A DNA stretch of 32,131 nucleotides from Thermoplasmatota archaeon (GTDB lineage Archaea > Thermoplasmatota > Thermoplasmata > Lutacidiplasmatales > JAMCUS01), in NCBI GenBank assembly GCA_023379385.1, contig JAMCUS010000003.1, forward strand, positions 1 to 32,131, given 5' to 3'. The notes under the pieces are model-generated. The model did no database searches and had not been told where the DNA came from. It worked only from the letters and a program-made list of their open reading frames with translations. Positions 1-7,958 of the stretch are shown piece by piece (position 1 is the first letter of the stretch; every line of letters starts with the position of its first letter). A program made the position numbers and the translations under genes.

Positions 1-2
1 TG

Positions 3-638
3 TGTAGTTCCAAAAAGGAATACCGTATCAACAATTTTGATAGATGTTATCATTGCAAAAGTATGGATGCACATATTTTGAAAAAAGTTGCAGATCAGCA
101 CGGTATTGATACAATCATAGATGGCGTAAATACTGATGATATGAAAGATTACAGGCCTGGTCTCAGAGCCTTTGATATGTATAATGTGAAACATCCACTT
201 TATCAACTTGGATTTAATAAAATTTTGATCAGAAAACTTGCAAAATCTGTTGGATTATCCAATGCAGATCTGCCTGCTGATTCATGCCTATCCTCCAGAA
301 TAACCTATCTGGAAGCAATAGATGAAGAGAAGCTTAATAGAATTGAAAAGTCAGAGGAATTTATAAAATCACTTGGATTCAGCAATGTGCGCGTAAGGGA
401 TGTTACAGGAAGTGCAAGAATAGAATTGCCTGAAGCAGAAATATCTGGCTTATTTGAGAAAGAGATGTGTAAAACCATAAGTAATCATTTAAAATCACTT
501 GGGTTCAGATACGTTACAGTCGACCTGGAGGGGTTGAAGCATGGTTCCATGAACAGGATCATCGATGCTAAGAAGAAAACTTTCCAAACCAGTTCTCAAG
601 CTCCTTCTTTCTCTTCTTCTCACGATCATCAACCATAA
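3..638 (+). CDS. larE: LarE-type ATP-dependent sacrificial sulfur transferase, 5' part outside window
   Basis: The frame is open from the window edge (position 3), so the N-terminal part with the PP-loop is missing; the first in-frame ATG at 63 is internal. The visible part begins with a CxxC-type motif (RCYHC), then IDGVNTDDMKDYRPG, then the hallmark DSCLSSRITY, and then the C-terminal alpha/beta domain. In the LarE family (ExsB/NAD synthase-like) the enzyme adenylates a pyridinium dinucleotide and donates sulfur from its own cysteine to make the nickel-pincer cofactor; the cysteine in DSCLSSR is the likely donor. No larB or larC is visible in the window. The last 71 bases overlap the 3' end of the convergent protease gene, so the final roughly 17 residues (Ser/His-rich) are shaped by overlap. 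The family call is confident; the exact sulfur acceptor in this organism is not known. Confidence 0.82.
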   Translation, partial: CSSKKEYRINNFDRCYHCKSMDAHILKKVADQHGIDTIIDGVNTDDMKDYRPGLRAFDMYNVKHPLYQLGFNKILIRKLAKSVGLSNADLPADSCLSSRITYLEAIDEEKLNRIEKSEEFIKSLGFSNVRVRDVTGSARIELPEAEISGLFEKEMCKTISNHLKSLGFRYVTVDLEGLKHGSMNRIIDAKKKTFQTSSQAPSFSSSHDHQP

Positions 639-3600
639 TATACAGAATGATCGCACCTGCTACCAGCCATATAAGGATGGATCCATACTGAACGGAATTC
701 TGATTGATGAATGAACCCGTACTGGAACTGAGTGGATTGAGATATATTACGACGTTTGATATGTTATTATCTGTAACTGTAAATGTATAATAATTCGTTA
801 TGTAACCATTGGCAATAATTTTTATAGTATAAACACCCATAAAAGCAGAGATGTGAAAATACCCGTTGGAGCCTGTCACGGTTACAATTGTTGATCCTTC
901 ATATATGAGTGCATTGCTTACGGGCATACCATTATGGTTCAGGATAACACCGGATACGGTATAACGGTTCATGTTGTATAACCCGATACCTTCTATGGAT
1001 GCAACAGCTGGCCTGTATCCATAATAAGATTCGGTTATCAACAAGGATACATTTTCAAGTGCATGTTTCATTCCCTTTCCATGGAACATGGAAAATTGTT
1101 CCATTTTTGATCCATTCCATACAGTTATAGACCCGTTGTAAGAATAAGAAAAGGATAACGCACTTATATTTGCAACGGTGGAAAAAAGATAACTGTTATT
1201 CCAGGTATATGTGTATGGCTGGTAAATTCCCTCCTCTATATAAAATATTGATTTATTGCCTGTTACATTAATTCCAGCCAGAATATAGTTGAAATTGTTC
1301 AGATCCTGTATGCCTGCAGCCATCTGAATAGAACTGTTGGAGGGTACGGGAGTCCATGATAATCTGTTCACCGTTACCAGAACTGGATGTTCTGTTAAAT
1401 TGGTGTAGTATTTATCAGTGTTGACGAGGGAGGTACTGTAGGAGGTACCACCATCGTAAATATTATTGCCATTATACAGCGTGGTATAGCCACTGTTGGA
1501 TATACCCCATATACTGTTTTCGTCGCCTCCATATGTTACAGCCCAGTTATTGTAAAAGATAGAGCTATTCAGGGTGGAATAATAAACAGGGTTGCTATAG
1601 GGTGACCCTGTTTGAAAGTTACCCTGTTTCAATGCAATGGTCATATTTTCGGTCTGTTCAGGTAAAAGATCAGCATACCCTGTGTATGGAATATACCCAT
1701 ACTTCCAGTATGATATGTAATACATACCTGACGGAACCGTAAAAAGTGTTTGGGCTGCAGTGATTGTATGGCTACGATTATTTATATACAGGACCCCGTC
1801 GAGTATGTGTGTATTAAAAATGATATACGATGGGTTGTAAAGGGTAAACGTTTTTGTATATGATGCCTTATTCCCGCTGTTGTCTGTGACATTTAAGACA
1901 ACGGTATAGGTACCGCTGGTATATACGGTAACATTCGTACTTTTACCAGTATAAGTACCTACACCTGGAACATACCACGTATAGCTGTATGGTGAAACGC
2001 CATTTTTAACAGTTGCTGTTAAATTTATTGAAGCGGGTACGTATTCAGATGATAAACTTAAAGAAAAATTAACATTAAAATTTGATAAGTTATTAATGGC
2101 ATTGATTAATCCAGTAACGATCGGAGTACCCCATCCTGTTACGGAGTCCCAGCCAGGATGTGCAGTATATACGCCATTATACCCAAGAACTATATCGTGA
2201 AAAGCGGAATTATAATCCCTGCTCCTTCCGATCTGGTATATAACAGGGTTTGGAAAGCCAAGACTGATCCTTCCTTTATAAAATTCTTTGATTATGGCCC
2301 AGATGGATGCCCATTGAGGTGATCCACACGAGGTACCTCCAATGCCAATCCAGCTATTCTGGTAAAAGATCCACATGCCGGTTGAGGGTGATGCATCGTA
2401 TGATACATCTGGAACATTTCTGGCGCCGTTGTACGGAACGCCCGTACCTGATTGATAAAAGGGCTCTGAAAAGAAGGCACTTCTACCGCCACCTGACCGT
2501 GACCATCCGGTTTCAGTCTCCCAGCCGCTGGAGGTCATGTTATATATAAGCTGCGTACCACCTACGCCTGTAACATATGGATCTGATGCCCAGTAATTCA
2601 CGGAGGGATATAACATGCCGTCATATCCACCGAAATCTCCCGAAGACGAAAAAAAGGCAATTCCCTCAAGCAGACCAGTACCTATGATTTCGTGATTTCC
2701 ATAAATAATTGCAGAACCTGTACTGTTTTCCGCAGAACCCCAGCTTATGGATGCGATAGAGCCCGGAAGGTGCGTTACGGTATAAATCAACATGTCTGTA
2801 AAATCCTGTGAAGATACCCCGGGTGTGAGAAGTGTGTAAATTACGGCTCCCGGTGCTATCGCACCAGACCATTCATCATCAAGAGTTGTTTCAATACTGA
2901 AACTATTCAAAGCAGATGGAGGTGATGAATTTCCATCAATATATTTAAATTTATATGCAGGCATTGGTATATTCATACCGTTGAAAAAAGAGGATAAATC
3001 AGAGATGGATGGTTTTCCAGAACCTATAATAACAATATTTTCGCCGCTTCCATTATACCCTTTACGCTCTACAGGTGTAATGTTATATGCATTCTCTATC
3101 TGGGATACATTATAGGGTGGAGATTGACTTGGAACCGTGAACGATGAACTGGCTGTTTTCTGGAGTGACGCGGCAGATACAGCACTGTAATTCGTTAATC
3201 CATAAATGGATACAATAGCAGAAGCCAGAGATACTGGAAGCTCGGGTGTGGTGGATGAATAAAAGATACTGCCTTTATACCTGTAAAGATTAAAAGAGAC
3301 GTGCAGCGCTCTGGAGAATTGACTGGTGGATCCGTGCAGAGTTACGAAAAGATCTATAGAGGTATATGATACGGAGATACCATAGCTGTTCATATAATCT
3401 GCAAATTGGATATATGCTTCATAATTACCATATGTTTTGTTAATTTCACTCTGAGTCAGCCACGAATGATTATAAACCCTGGAAGTAAGTAACTTTATTT
3501 CTGGAGCTATTGGTTTTGTAGTGTTCAGTACGGCTGTCAGCTTAAGCGTATCAGCATAATAAGGTCCTATAAATTCTGCATGGCGTATATGCGTTAGATC

Positions 3601-3720
3601 GCCATGCATAGGCATCAGTACAGTTATATTATTGATAGAGTGTGCACTTACATTATTAATCGTAGAAAGAAATATAACCAAAGTAATAAAAATAATGAAA
3701 GCTCTAAGCCATCCTTTCAT
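568..3720 (-). CDS. Exported, membrane-anchored sedolisin (S53, kumamolisin-like) acid protease
   Basis: 1050 residues. Residues 1-26 form a signal peptide, followed by an S53 prodomain (about 30-195) and the catalytic domain (about 205-545). The catalytic set is visible: Glu277 and Asp281 in ETTLDDEW, oxyanion Asp362 in SSSGDFGGYDG, and nucleophile Ser464 in GGTSCGSPQW. The calcium-site region is HDIVLGYNGVY followed by GWDSVTGWGTP (about 509-533). After this come a PKD-like Ig domain (about 555-628), a beta-rich region of unknown fold, a carboxypeptidase-regulatory-like (CnaB-type) domain (about 925-1000), a transmembrane helix (about 1015-1033) and a short charged cytoplasmic tail. In the family, this Ser-Glu-Asp triad works at acid pH, fitting an acidophile that digests external protein. 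The many Asn-x-Ser/Thr sites suggest surface glycosylation. The gene stands alone and overlaps larE tail to tail. Confidence 0.93.
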   Translation of the reverse strand: MKGWLRAFIIFITLVIFLSTINNVSAHSINNITVLMPMHGDLTHIRHAEFIGPYYADTLKLTAVLNTTKPIAPEIKLLTSRVYNHSWLTQSEINKTYGNYEAYIQFADYMNSYGISVSYTSIDLFVTLHGSTSQFSRALHVSFNLYRYKGSIFYSSTTPELPVSLASAIVSIYGLTNYSAVSAASLQKTASSSFTVPSQSPPYNVSQIENAYNITPVERKGYNGSGENIVIIGSGKPSISDLSSFFNGMNIPMPAYKFKYIDGNSSPPSALNSFSIETTLDDEWSGAIAPGAVIYTLLTPGVSSQDFTDMLIYTVTHLPGSIASISWGSAENSTGSAIIYGNHEIIGTGLLEGIAFFSSSGDFGGYDGMLYPSVNYWASDPYVTGVGGTQLIYNMTSSGWETETGWSRSGGGRSAFFSEPFYQSGTGVPYNGARNVPDVSYDASPSTGMWIFYQNSWIGIGGTSCGSPQWASIWAIIKEFYKGRISLGFPNPVIYQIGRSRDYNSAFHDIVLGYNGVYTAHPGWDSVTGWGTPIVTGLINAINNLSNFNVNFSLSLSSEYVPASINLTATVKNGVSPYSYTWYVPGVGTYTGKSTNVTVYTSGTYTVVLNVTDNSGNKASYTKTFTLYNPSYIIFNTHILDGVLYINNRSHTITAAQTLFTVPSGMYYISYWKYGYIPYTGYADLLPEQTENMTIALKQGNFQTGSPYSNPVYYSTLNSSIFYNNWAVTYGGDENSIWGISNSGYTTLYNGNNIYDGGTSYSTSLVNTDKYYTNLTEHPVLVTVNRLSWTPVPSNSSIQMAAGIQDLNNFNYILAGINVTGNKSIFYIEEGIYQPYTYTWNNSYLFSTVANISALSFSYSYNGSITVWNGSKMEQFSMFHGKGMKHALENVSLLITESYYGYRPAVASIEGIGLYNMNRYTVSGVILNHNGMPVSNALIYEGSTIVTVTGSNGYFHISAFMGVYTIKIIANGYITNYYTFTVTDNNISNVVIYLNPLSSSTGSFINQNSVQYGSILIWLVAGAIILYIMVDDREKKRKKELENWFGKFSS

Positions 3721-3745
3721 GCAGATATAGATAACTTCATTCCTT

Positions 3746-3753
3746 AATAAATA
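3746..3753 (-). promoter_or_regulatory. Probable TATA box of the sedolisin gene
   Basis: On the minus strand this reads TATTTATT, centred about 29 bases before the ATG at 3720. That spacing fits an archaeal promoter giving a leaderless or almost leaderless mRNA, as seen at several other genes in the window. Confidence 0.45.
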
Positions 3754-4058
3754 GTTGTCTAATATACCAATAAATTGTATTTGTTTGTAGATTGCGTGAA
3801 AATAACATAGCGAAGAATACGATTATCTCGTGAAAGAAATCAAACCTGAGTTGGATATGTTATCATTACACAACCCCTTTGTAATGTGTGTGGTCCGGAC
3901 CATCTGCATATTTGTTGTTATCCCAGCTGTCACCACATTACCCTGCACCTCAAATAAGACTAACACGCATACCTTACTTCTGAGACCCAGCATTGGTAAA
4001 CTGCACTCCTGCTCCTGTTACATCCTTGACCACCTATGCGCTTTATGGTTTGTTTGTT
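3754..4058. other. Intergenic stretch with a GC-richer block, a hairpin and a perfect 12-base palindrome
   Basis: No convincing gene is seen. From about 3865 to 4040 the DNA is clearly less AT-rich than both flanks. It contains a stem with 7-base arms (CATTACA at 3864-3870, TGTAATG at 3880-3886, 9-base loop) and, directly after it, the perfect palindrome TGGTCCGGACCA (3891-3902). A + strand frame at 3830-4081 is open but its cysteine-rich product looks like no protein family. The minus strand has a roughly 60-codon open stretch over the same block that I could not identify. It may be an old insertion-element end or a degraded gene. Confidence 0.4.
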
Positions 4059-4131
4059 TTAAATATTATTGCTTATCATAATGAGCAAATTTAAATATTA
4101 TTGCTTATCATAATGAGCAAATTTAAATATT
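4059..4131. repeat. Tandem 32-base repeat (2.3 copies) carrying a TATA box and an operator-like palindrome
   Basis: Copies lie at 4059-4090 and 4091-4122 with identical sequence, and a 9-base start of a third copy follows at 4123-4131. Each full unit contains a TATA-like TTTAAATATT and the near-perfect palindrome TTGCTTATCATAATGAGCAA (4069-4088 and 4101-4120; outer 5-base arms perfect, one wobble and one central mismatch). The last TATA element is centred about 26 bases before the GTG at 4152, where a leaderless mRNA would start. The duplication therefore places a palindrome on each side of a TATA box, which suggests regulator binding at the promoter of the ATPase gene. Confidence 0.75.
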
Positions 4132-4151
4132 TAATCATCATAAAAAATATT

Positions 4152-5432
4152 GTGATAACGAAAAGTGTTTTAGGAACAATATCAAAAGATCAATTAAAAG
4201 AATTTTCCATAATAGAAGACGGTGTGCCAAGAACCATACTTCCAAATATTTTACGATATAATGGGAATGCTGCCATTATTATTAAAGGTTTAAGAAGATG
4301 TGGAAAAAGTACCCTGCTAAAACAGGTAATCAAGTCAAAAGTTCACAATGATTTTTTTTATTTCAATTTTGATGATGATAGGTTAGCTGGATTTAAAGTA
4401 GAGGATTTTCAAACATTAATGGAATCGCAGATAGAATTATTCGGCAGAAAAAACAATGTTTTTTTTGATGAAATACAAAATATACATGGCTGGGAATTGT
4501 TTATAAACAGGCTGCTCAGAGAGGGTTATCATTTATTTATTACTGGTTCAAATGCAAACCTTCTGAGTAAGGAACTTGGGACCTATTTAACAGGAAGGCA
4601 TATAGACATTGAACTTTATCCTTTTTCTTTTACTGAATTCTTAAAAGCAAATAAAATAGCTCCTCTCAAAGGGTTGTACTCAACAGAAGAAAAAGTTTTG
4701 TTAAATAAATTGTTCAAAGATTACTTCGTTAAAGGCGGAATGCCTGAATCAGTTGTATTCTCAAATGAGCTTATATTAAAACATGTGGTAAGTGACATTA
4801 TACAAAAAGATATAGTAAATAGATACAACATCAGAAAAACAGGTGAATTAAAAACTGTATTAAATTATCTGATTGCAAATGTTGCAAATTTTATTACATA
4901 TAGATCAATAAAAAATAATTTTGAAATAAAGAGTGCCAATACAATACAAAAATATATAGAATATGCAGAAGAAACCTATCTGATATTTTTAGTGGATAGA
5001 TTTGAGAAAAAAATAAAACAATTTGAGAAAAATCCAAAAAAAGTTTATTGTATGGATAATGGCATTATTACAAAAAACAGTTTAACAATTAATGAAAAGA
5101 AAGGGGCAATGCTGGAAAATCTTGTTGCGGTACAGATAAAGAGAATTGGAGAAGAGTTTTTCTATTATAAAGGAAAAAGTGGAATGGAGGCAGATTTTGT
5201 AATTCCAAATAAAAAAATCGCTATACAGGTATGCTATGAATTGACGGATAATAACAAGAAAAGGGAAATTAAAGGTCTGCTGGAAGCAATGAATGGAACT
5301 GGTGCAACAAAGGGTTTAATATTAACATACGAACAGGAATTGGAAATTACAGAAGGAAATAAGAAAATAACAATAATGCCTGCATGGCAATGGTTACTGG
5401 AAAGTGAACAGAATGGTATTAAAAAACTTTAA
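4152..5432 (+). CDS. AAA_14 / DUF4143 ATPase
   Basis: About 426 residues from GTG 4152. That start is preferred to the in-frame TTG at 4101, which lies inside the repeat and the palindrome, because the TATA box at 4122-4131 sits about 25 bases upstream of it. The Walker A motif is GLRRCGKSTLL (about 46-56) and Walker B is VFFDEIQN (about 103-110), followed by the family's FITGSNANLLSKEL and LTGRHIDIELYPFSF motifs. The C-terminal DUF4143 part has a nuclease-like GMEADFVI (about 344-351) and ends in an aromatic MPAWQWLLE motif. These P-loop ATPases are very common in archaea and human-gut bacteria; their function is unknown, although the C-terminal part resembles archaeal Holliday-junction-type nuclease folds. 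A second member lies at 9826-11109. It is flanked downstream by the IS607 element, whose promoter overlaps its stop codon. Confidence 0.88.
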   Translation: MITKSVLGTISKDQLKEFSIIEDGVPRTILPNILRYNGNAAIIIKGLRRCGKSTLLKQVIKSKVHNDFFYFNFDDDRLAGFKVEDFQTLMESQIELFGRKNNVFFDEIQNIHGWELFINRLLREGYHLFITGSNANLLSKELGTYLTGRHIDIELYPFSFTEFLKANKIAPLKGLYSTEEKVLLNKLFKDYFVKGGMPESVVFSNELILKHVVSDIIQKDIVNRYNIRKTGELKTVLNYLIANVANFITYRSIKNNFEIKSANTIQKYIEYAEETYLIFLVDRFEKKIKQFEKNPKKVYCMDNGIITKNSLTINEKKGAMLENLVAVQIKRIGEEFFYYKGKSGMEADFVIPNKKIAIQVCYELTDNNKKREIKGLLEAMNGTGATKGLILTYEQELEITEGNKKITIMPAWQWLLESEQNGIKKL

Positions 5433-5467
5433 ATATTTGATAGACATATATAGACATCTAGTGACAT
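5428..5467 (+). promoter_or_regulatory. Promoter and 10-base-phased GACAT repeats at the left end of the IS607-type element
   Basis: A TATA-like TTTAAATATTT lies at 5428-5438, overlapping the stop codon of the upstream ATPase. It is followed by three GACAT copies exactly 10 bases apart at 5443, 5453 and 5463, ending just before the ATG at 5468. Helically phased sites on one face of the DNA suit a DNA-binding protein such as the recombinase itself. A reversed copy of TAGACAT (ATGTCTA, 7128-7134) lies at the other end of the element. Confidence 0.5.
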
Positions 5468-6031
5468 ATGAAATTATCAACATGGGCTAAGAAATTGGGT
5501 ATTTCTTATAAAACAGCATGGAGATTATGGAAGGATGGTAAATTAGATGCATTCACATTACCAACCGGTACAATTATTGTAAATGATCCAATTGAAAATA
5601 AATTCCCACATAAGGTATGCATTTATGCAAGGGTTTCCAGTTCGGAAAATAAAAATAATCTGGATGCACAGGCTCAACGTTTAGAAAATTATGCAATAGC
5701 CAAAGGTTATTCCATATACAAGATAGTCAAAGAAACAGGCAGTGGAGTTGATGATAATCGTAAGCAATTGAATAAATTATTTATAGATAAGAATTATAAT
5801 ACACTTATAGTTGAGCATAAAGATAGGCTTACCAGATTTGGATTCAACTACATAAACATACTATTTAATGAGCTGGGGAAGCATATAGAGGTAGTGAATG
5901 AAACGGATAATGATAAGAACGACCTGATGCAGGATATGATATCAATGGTAACATCAATGTGCACTAAGATATTACGGGCTGAGGAGGAGCAAGAGGAAGA
6001 GAGAGAAAATAGTAGAGGTAATAAAGAATGA
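5468..6031 (+). CDS. tnpA: IS607 family serine recombinase (TnpA)
   Basis: 187 residues, the normal length. Residues 2-38 form a MerR-like helix-turn-helix (STWAKKLGISYKTAWRLWKDGK) that would bind the element ends. The catalytic domain follows, with CIYARVSSSENK holding the nucleophile Ser57 and EHKDRLTRFGF holding the active-site arginines. The C-terminus is a charged Glu/Arg tail. Serine recombinases of this family cut and rejoin through a covalent Ser-DNA link to excise and insert the element with little target specificity. No frameshift or lost motif is seen, so it could be active. The start ATG 5468 follows the phased GACAT repeats. Confidence 0.93.
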   Translation: MKLSTWAKKLGISYKTAWRLWKDGKLDAFTLPTGTIIVNDPIENKFPHKVCIYARVSSSENKNNLDAQAQRLENYAIAKGYSIYKIVKETGSGVDDNRKQLNKLFIDKNYNTLIVEHKDRLTRFGFNYINILFNELGKHIEVVNETDNDKNDLMQDMISMVTSMCTKILRAEEEQEEERENSRGNKE

Positions 6032-7137
6032 ATCTGACTGATAATAATAAAATGAAGAGGACATCCCGCATATATCTGAAAGAGGTAAATATAAACAAAG
6101 TCAATAAGCTTAAGGAGTTTTTAGTTACTTATAACAGGGCAGTGAACTACACAATAGAGAGGCTATGGTCTGCACAGGATTTCTCCAGTGGATTTTTATC
6201 TAAGGAGGTAACAGATGGGATATCCCTTAAATTTAATATTACAGCCAGGTTATCACAATGCATAGGGAAGCAGTCTAAAGAAATCATATCATCACAGTTA
6301 GAAAAAAAAGATAAAAGAATGCCCAGAATCCATAAAACAATAGCCAATTTAGATGGCAGATTCACAAGAATATATGATTTTGATGGTTCTTTTGATAAGT
6401 GTGTAAAATTCGGTTCAGGCGTTCCCAGTGTGGTAATATTATTCAATCTGAATAAGCAAATAAATGAATTGCTTAAGGACGGTTGGCAGATAGGGAAGTC
6501 AATAAGATTAGGATGGAATAAAGAGAATGGTCTATTTATTGATTTAATATTAGAAAAAGAAAGACCGGAAAAACGTGCGGAAGGGAAAATAATAGGAATA
6601 GATAGAGGAGTAAATTCAATGCTGTTTACATCAGATGGACAGGACATAGGAAGCGAAATGAAAGCAGAAATGTTATCGGTAGATAAACACAGGAAATCAT
6701 ATCATCAGTATATAACGACAGAGGAGAACAGGTACATAAAAAAGCTGAATTTAGAGGGAGTAAAGGCAATAGTAATAGAAGATTTAAAAAATGTCACGAT
6801 GAATAAACGTGGAAGGTTTTCACGTAGGGTAAATAGACTTCTGTCTTTCTGGCATTATGCCAGGGTCGGCATTCGGTTAGAGCAGATGTGTGAAGAGCTA
6901 GGGATATCCGTATATCGCAAAGATCCCTGGAAGACTTCGCAGAGATGCCCTGAATGTGGCAACATAGACAGGAGAAATCGTAAGGGGATTAAATTCTTAT
7001 GTTTGCGATGTGGCCATGCAGATAATGCAGATCATGCAGGTGCAAAGAATTTAGAATTCTTAGGATTGGCGGGAGAATATAGTCTCCGTTCGCTACCAGG
7101 CAAGTTAAATGGAGGTTCAGTAAATGAATGTCTATAA
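6028..7137 (+). CDS. tnpB: TnpB RNA-guided nuclease of the IS607 element
   Basis: 369 residues, slightly short for the family. The RuvC-like catalytic residues are present: Asp192 in GIDRGVNSM, Glu251 in VIEDLKN and Asp335 in NADHAGAKN. The zinc ribbon CPEC...CLRC (Cys307, 310, 325, 328) lies between the last two. TnpB proteins, ancestors of Cas12, use an RNA made from the 3' end of their own element (omega-RNA) to cut DNA at a matching site and so help retain the element. Any such RNA would overlap the gene's 3' end and the bases just beyond 7137. The helix between the first two RuvC motifs seems compact compared with other members, possibly a small deletion, but the frame is intact. The ATG overlaps the tnpA stop by 4 bases. 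Confidence 0.9.
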   Translation: MNLTDNNKMKRTSRIYLKEVNINKVNKLKEFLVTYNRAVNYTIERLWSAQDFSSGFLSKEVTDGISLKFNITARLSQCIGKQSKEIISSQLEKKDKRMPRIHKTIANLDGRFTRIYDFDGSFDKCVKFGSGVPSVVILFNLNKQINELLKDGWQIGKSIRLGWNKENGLFIDLILEKERPEKRAEGKIIGIDRGVNSMLFTSDGQDIGSEMKAEMLSVDKHRKSYHQYITTEENRYIKKLNLEGVKAIVIEDLKNVTMNKRGRFSRRVNRLLSFWHYARVGIRLEQMCEELGISVYRKDPWKTSQRCPECGNIDRRNRKGIKFLCLRCGHADNADHAGAKNLEFLGLAGEYSLRSLPGKLNGGSVNECL

Positions 7138-7166
7138 AATTTGCAACTATTGATAAAAAAGCAGAT

Positions 7167-7958
7167 TTATTTTATAGTATTGATTAAAAATTCCTTTATT
7201 TCATCAAGTTTGGGAAGGTCTCTTATAATGTAAGATAACTCTTCTTTCCATCTGCTCTCTTCTACATTGCTTATTTTTCTCAGTAATACCTTTTTATCAA
7301 ATTTTAATCCTCTTAACTCAAGTTTTTTAGTTAGCATACCTTCATCATAATCTGTTTTTTTATATAAAATTATAAAATAAGCGTCATACAGATCTCTTGT
7401 TTCGTCTCTCTCAATTATAGCAGATAATTTTTCAGTTAATATCTCCTGTAATGGCATAGAATAAATCAGCATCGTTCCAATGTCATAGTATTTTGATGTA
7501 AATCTTGCCACATCAGGTTTCACTACAATGTCATTCCTTGTAGTTATATCTATTTTTATTTTGTGCCTTACTCTATTCTTGCCAAATAGTGGTCCTTCCA
7601 CAAAAAGCTCAATTCTGATGTTGGTAATATCTTTTTTTTCATTTCTAATTATTATATTACCTCTGTTCTTGCTTATTTTATAGCTCAAGTTAAAATTACT
7701 TATTACAGGGTTCATTAATTCATCAATTTCATCGCTTATACTATTGTTATTGATTATGTAACTAAAATCAAGGTCTTCCGAAAATCTATCCAAGCCATAT
7801 AACATGTAAAGTGCGGTGCCTCCTTTAAAATCAAGATAATTGGATATTCTATTTAACGACAGCATTTTTAGCATAAAATTCAGCAGATAATCCTTTTCTA
7901 ACTGTCTTTCATCTGCAAAATAGTTCGAAAAAGAAAATAATGTGAATTCATCAATCAT
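7167..7958 (-). CDS. abiEii: AbiEii-type nucleotidyltransferase toxin
   Basis: 263 residues with the family signature motifs: FKGGTALYMLYGLDRFSEDLDFS (split here as KGGTAL, about 45-50, and RFSEDLDFS, about 58-66) and, later, KLSAIIERDETRDLYDAY. The Gly-Gly/Asp-x-Asp pattern is that of DNA polymerase-beta-like nucleotidyltransferases. Members of this toxin family (including MenT toxins) arrest growth, in studied cases by adding nucleotides to tRNA or through GTP binding, and some abort phage infection. The gene overlaps its upstream partner abiEi by 8 bases, and a GGAGGG Shine-Dalgarno stretch precedes the ATG at 7958. It ends 29 bases from the convergent IS607 element. All key motifs are present, so it is probably functional. 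Confidence 0.92.
   Translation of the reverse strand: MIDEFTLFSFSNYFADERQLEKDYLLNFMLKMLSLNRISNYLDFKGGTALYMLYGLDRFSEDLDFSYIINNNSISDEIDELMNPVISNFNLSYKISKNRGNIIIRNEKKDITNIRIELFVEGPLFGKNRVRHKIKIDITTRNDIVVKPDVARFTSKYYDIGTMLIYSMPLQEILTEKLSAIIERDETRDLYDAYFIILYKKTDYDEGMLTKKLELRGLKFDKKVLLRKISNVEESRWKEELSYIIRDLPKLDEIKEFLINTIK

Larger units (their letters stand above)
5441..7140 (+). mobile_element. IS607-type insertion sequence (tnpA serine recombinase + tnpB); ends approximate
   Basis: The element carries the two genes typical of IS607 family elements in the usual order, overlapping by 4 bases (ATGA). The outer limits are set only by the TAGACAT at 5441-5447 and its reversed match at 7128-7134. IS607 elements lack strict terminal inverted repeats, so the true ends may differ by tens of bases. 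Both flanking genes, the DUF4143 ATPase and abiEii, look uninterrupted, so the insertion was intergenic. Confidence 0.8.

Noticed and set aside
3830-4081. 83-codon + strand frame
   Set aside because: Cysteine-rich with no family resemblance, and it ends inside the tandem promoter repeat; probably chance.
4101-4151. TTG start at 4101 for the first DUF4143 ATPase
   Set aside because: It would begin inside the operator-like palindrome and ahead of the TATA box; GTG 4152 has the right spacing.
6147-6647. 166-codon minus strand frame inside tnpB
   Set aside because: Antisense to a gene with all catalytic motifs; no domain of its own.
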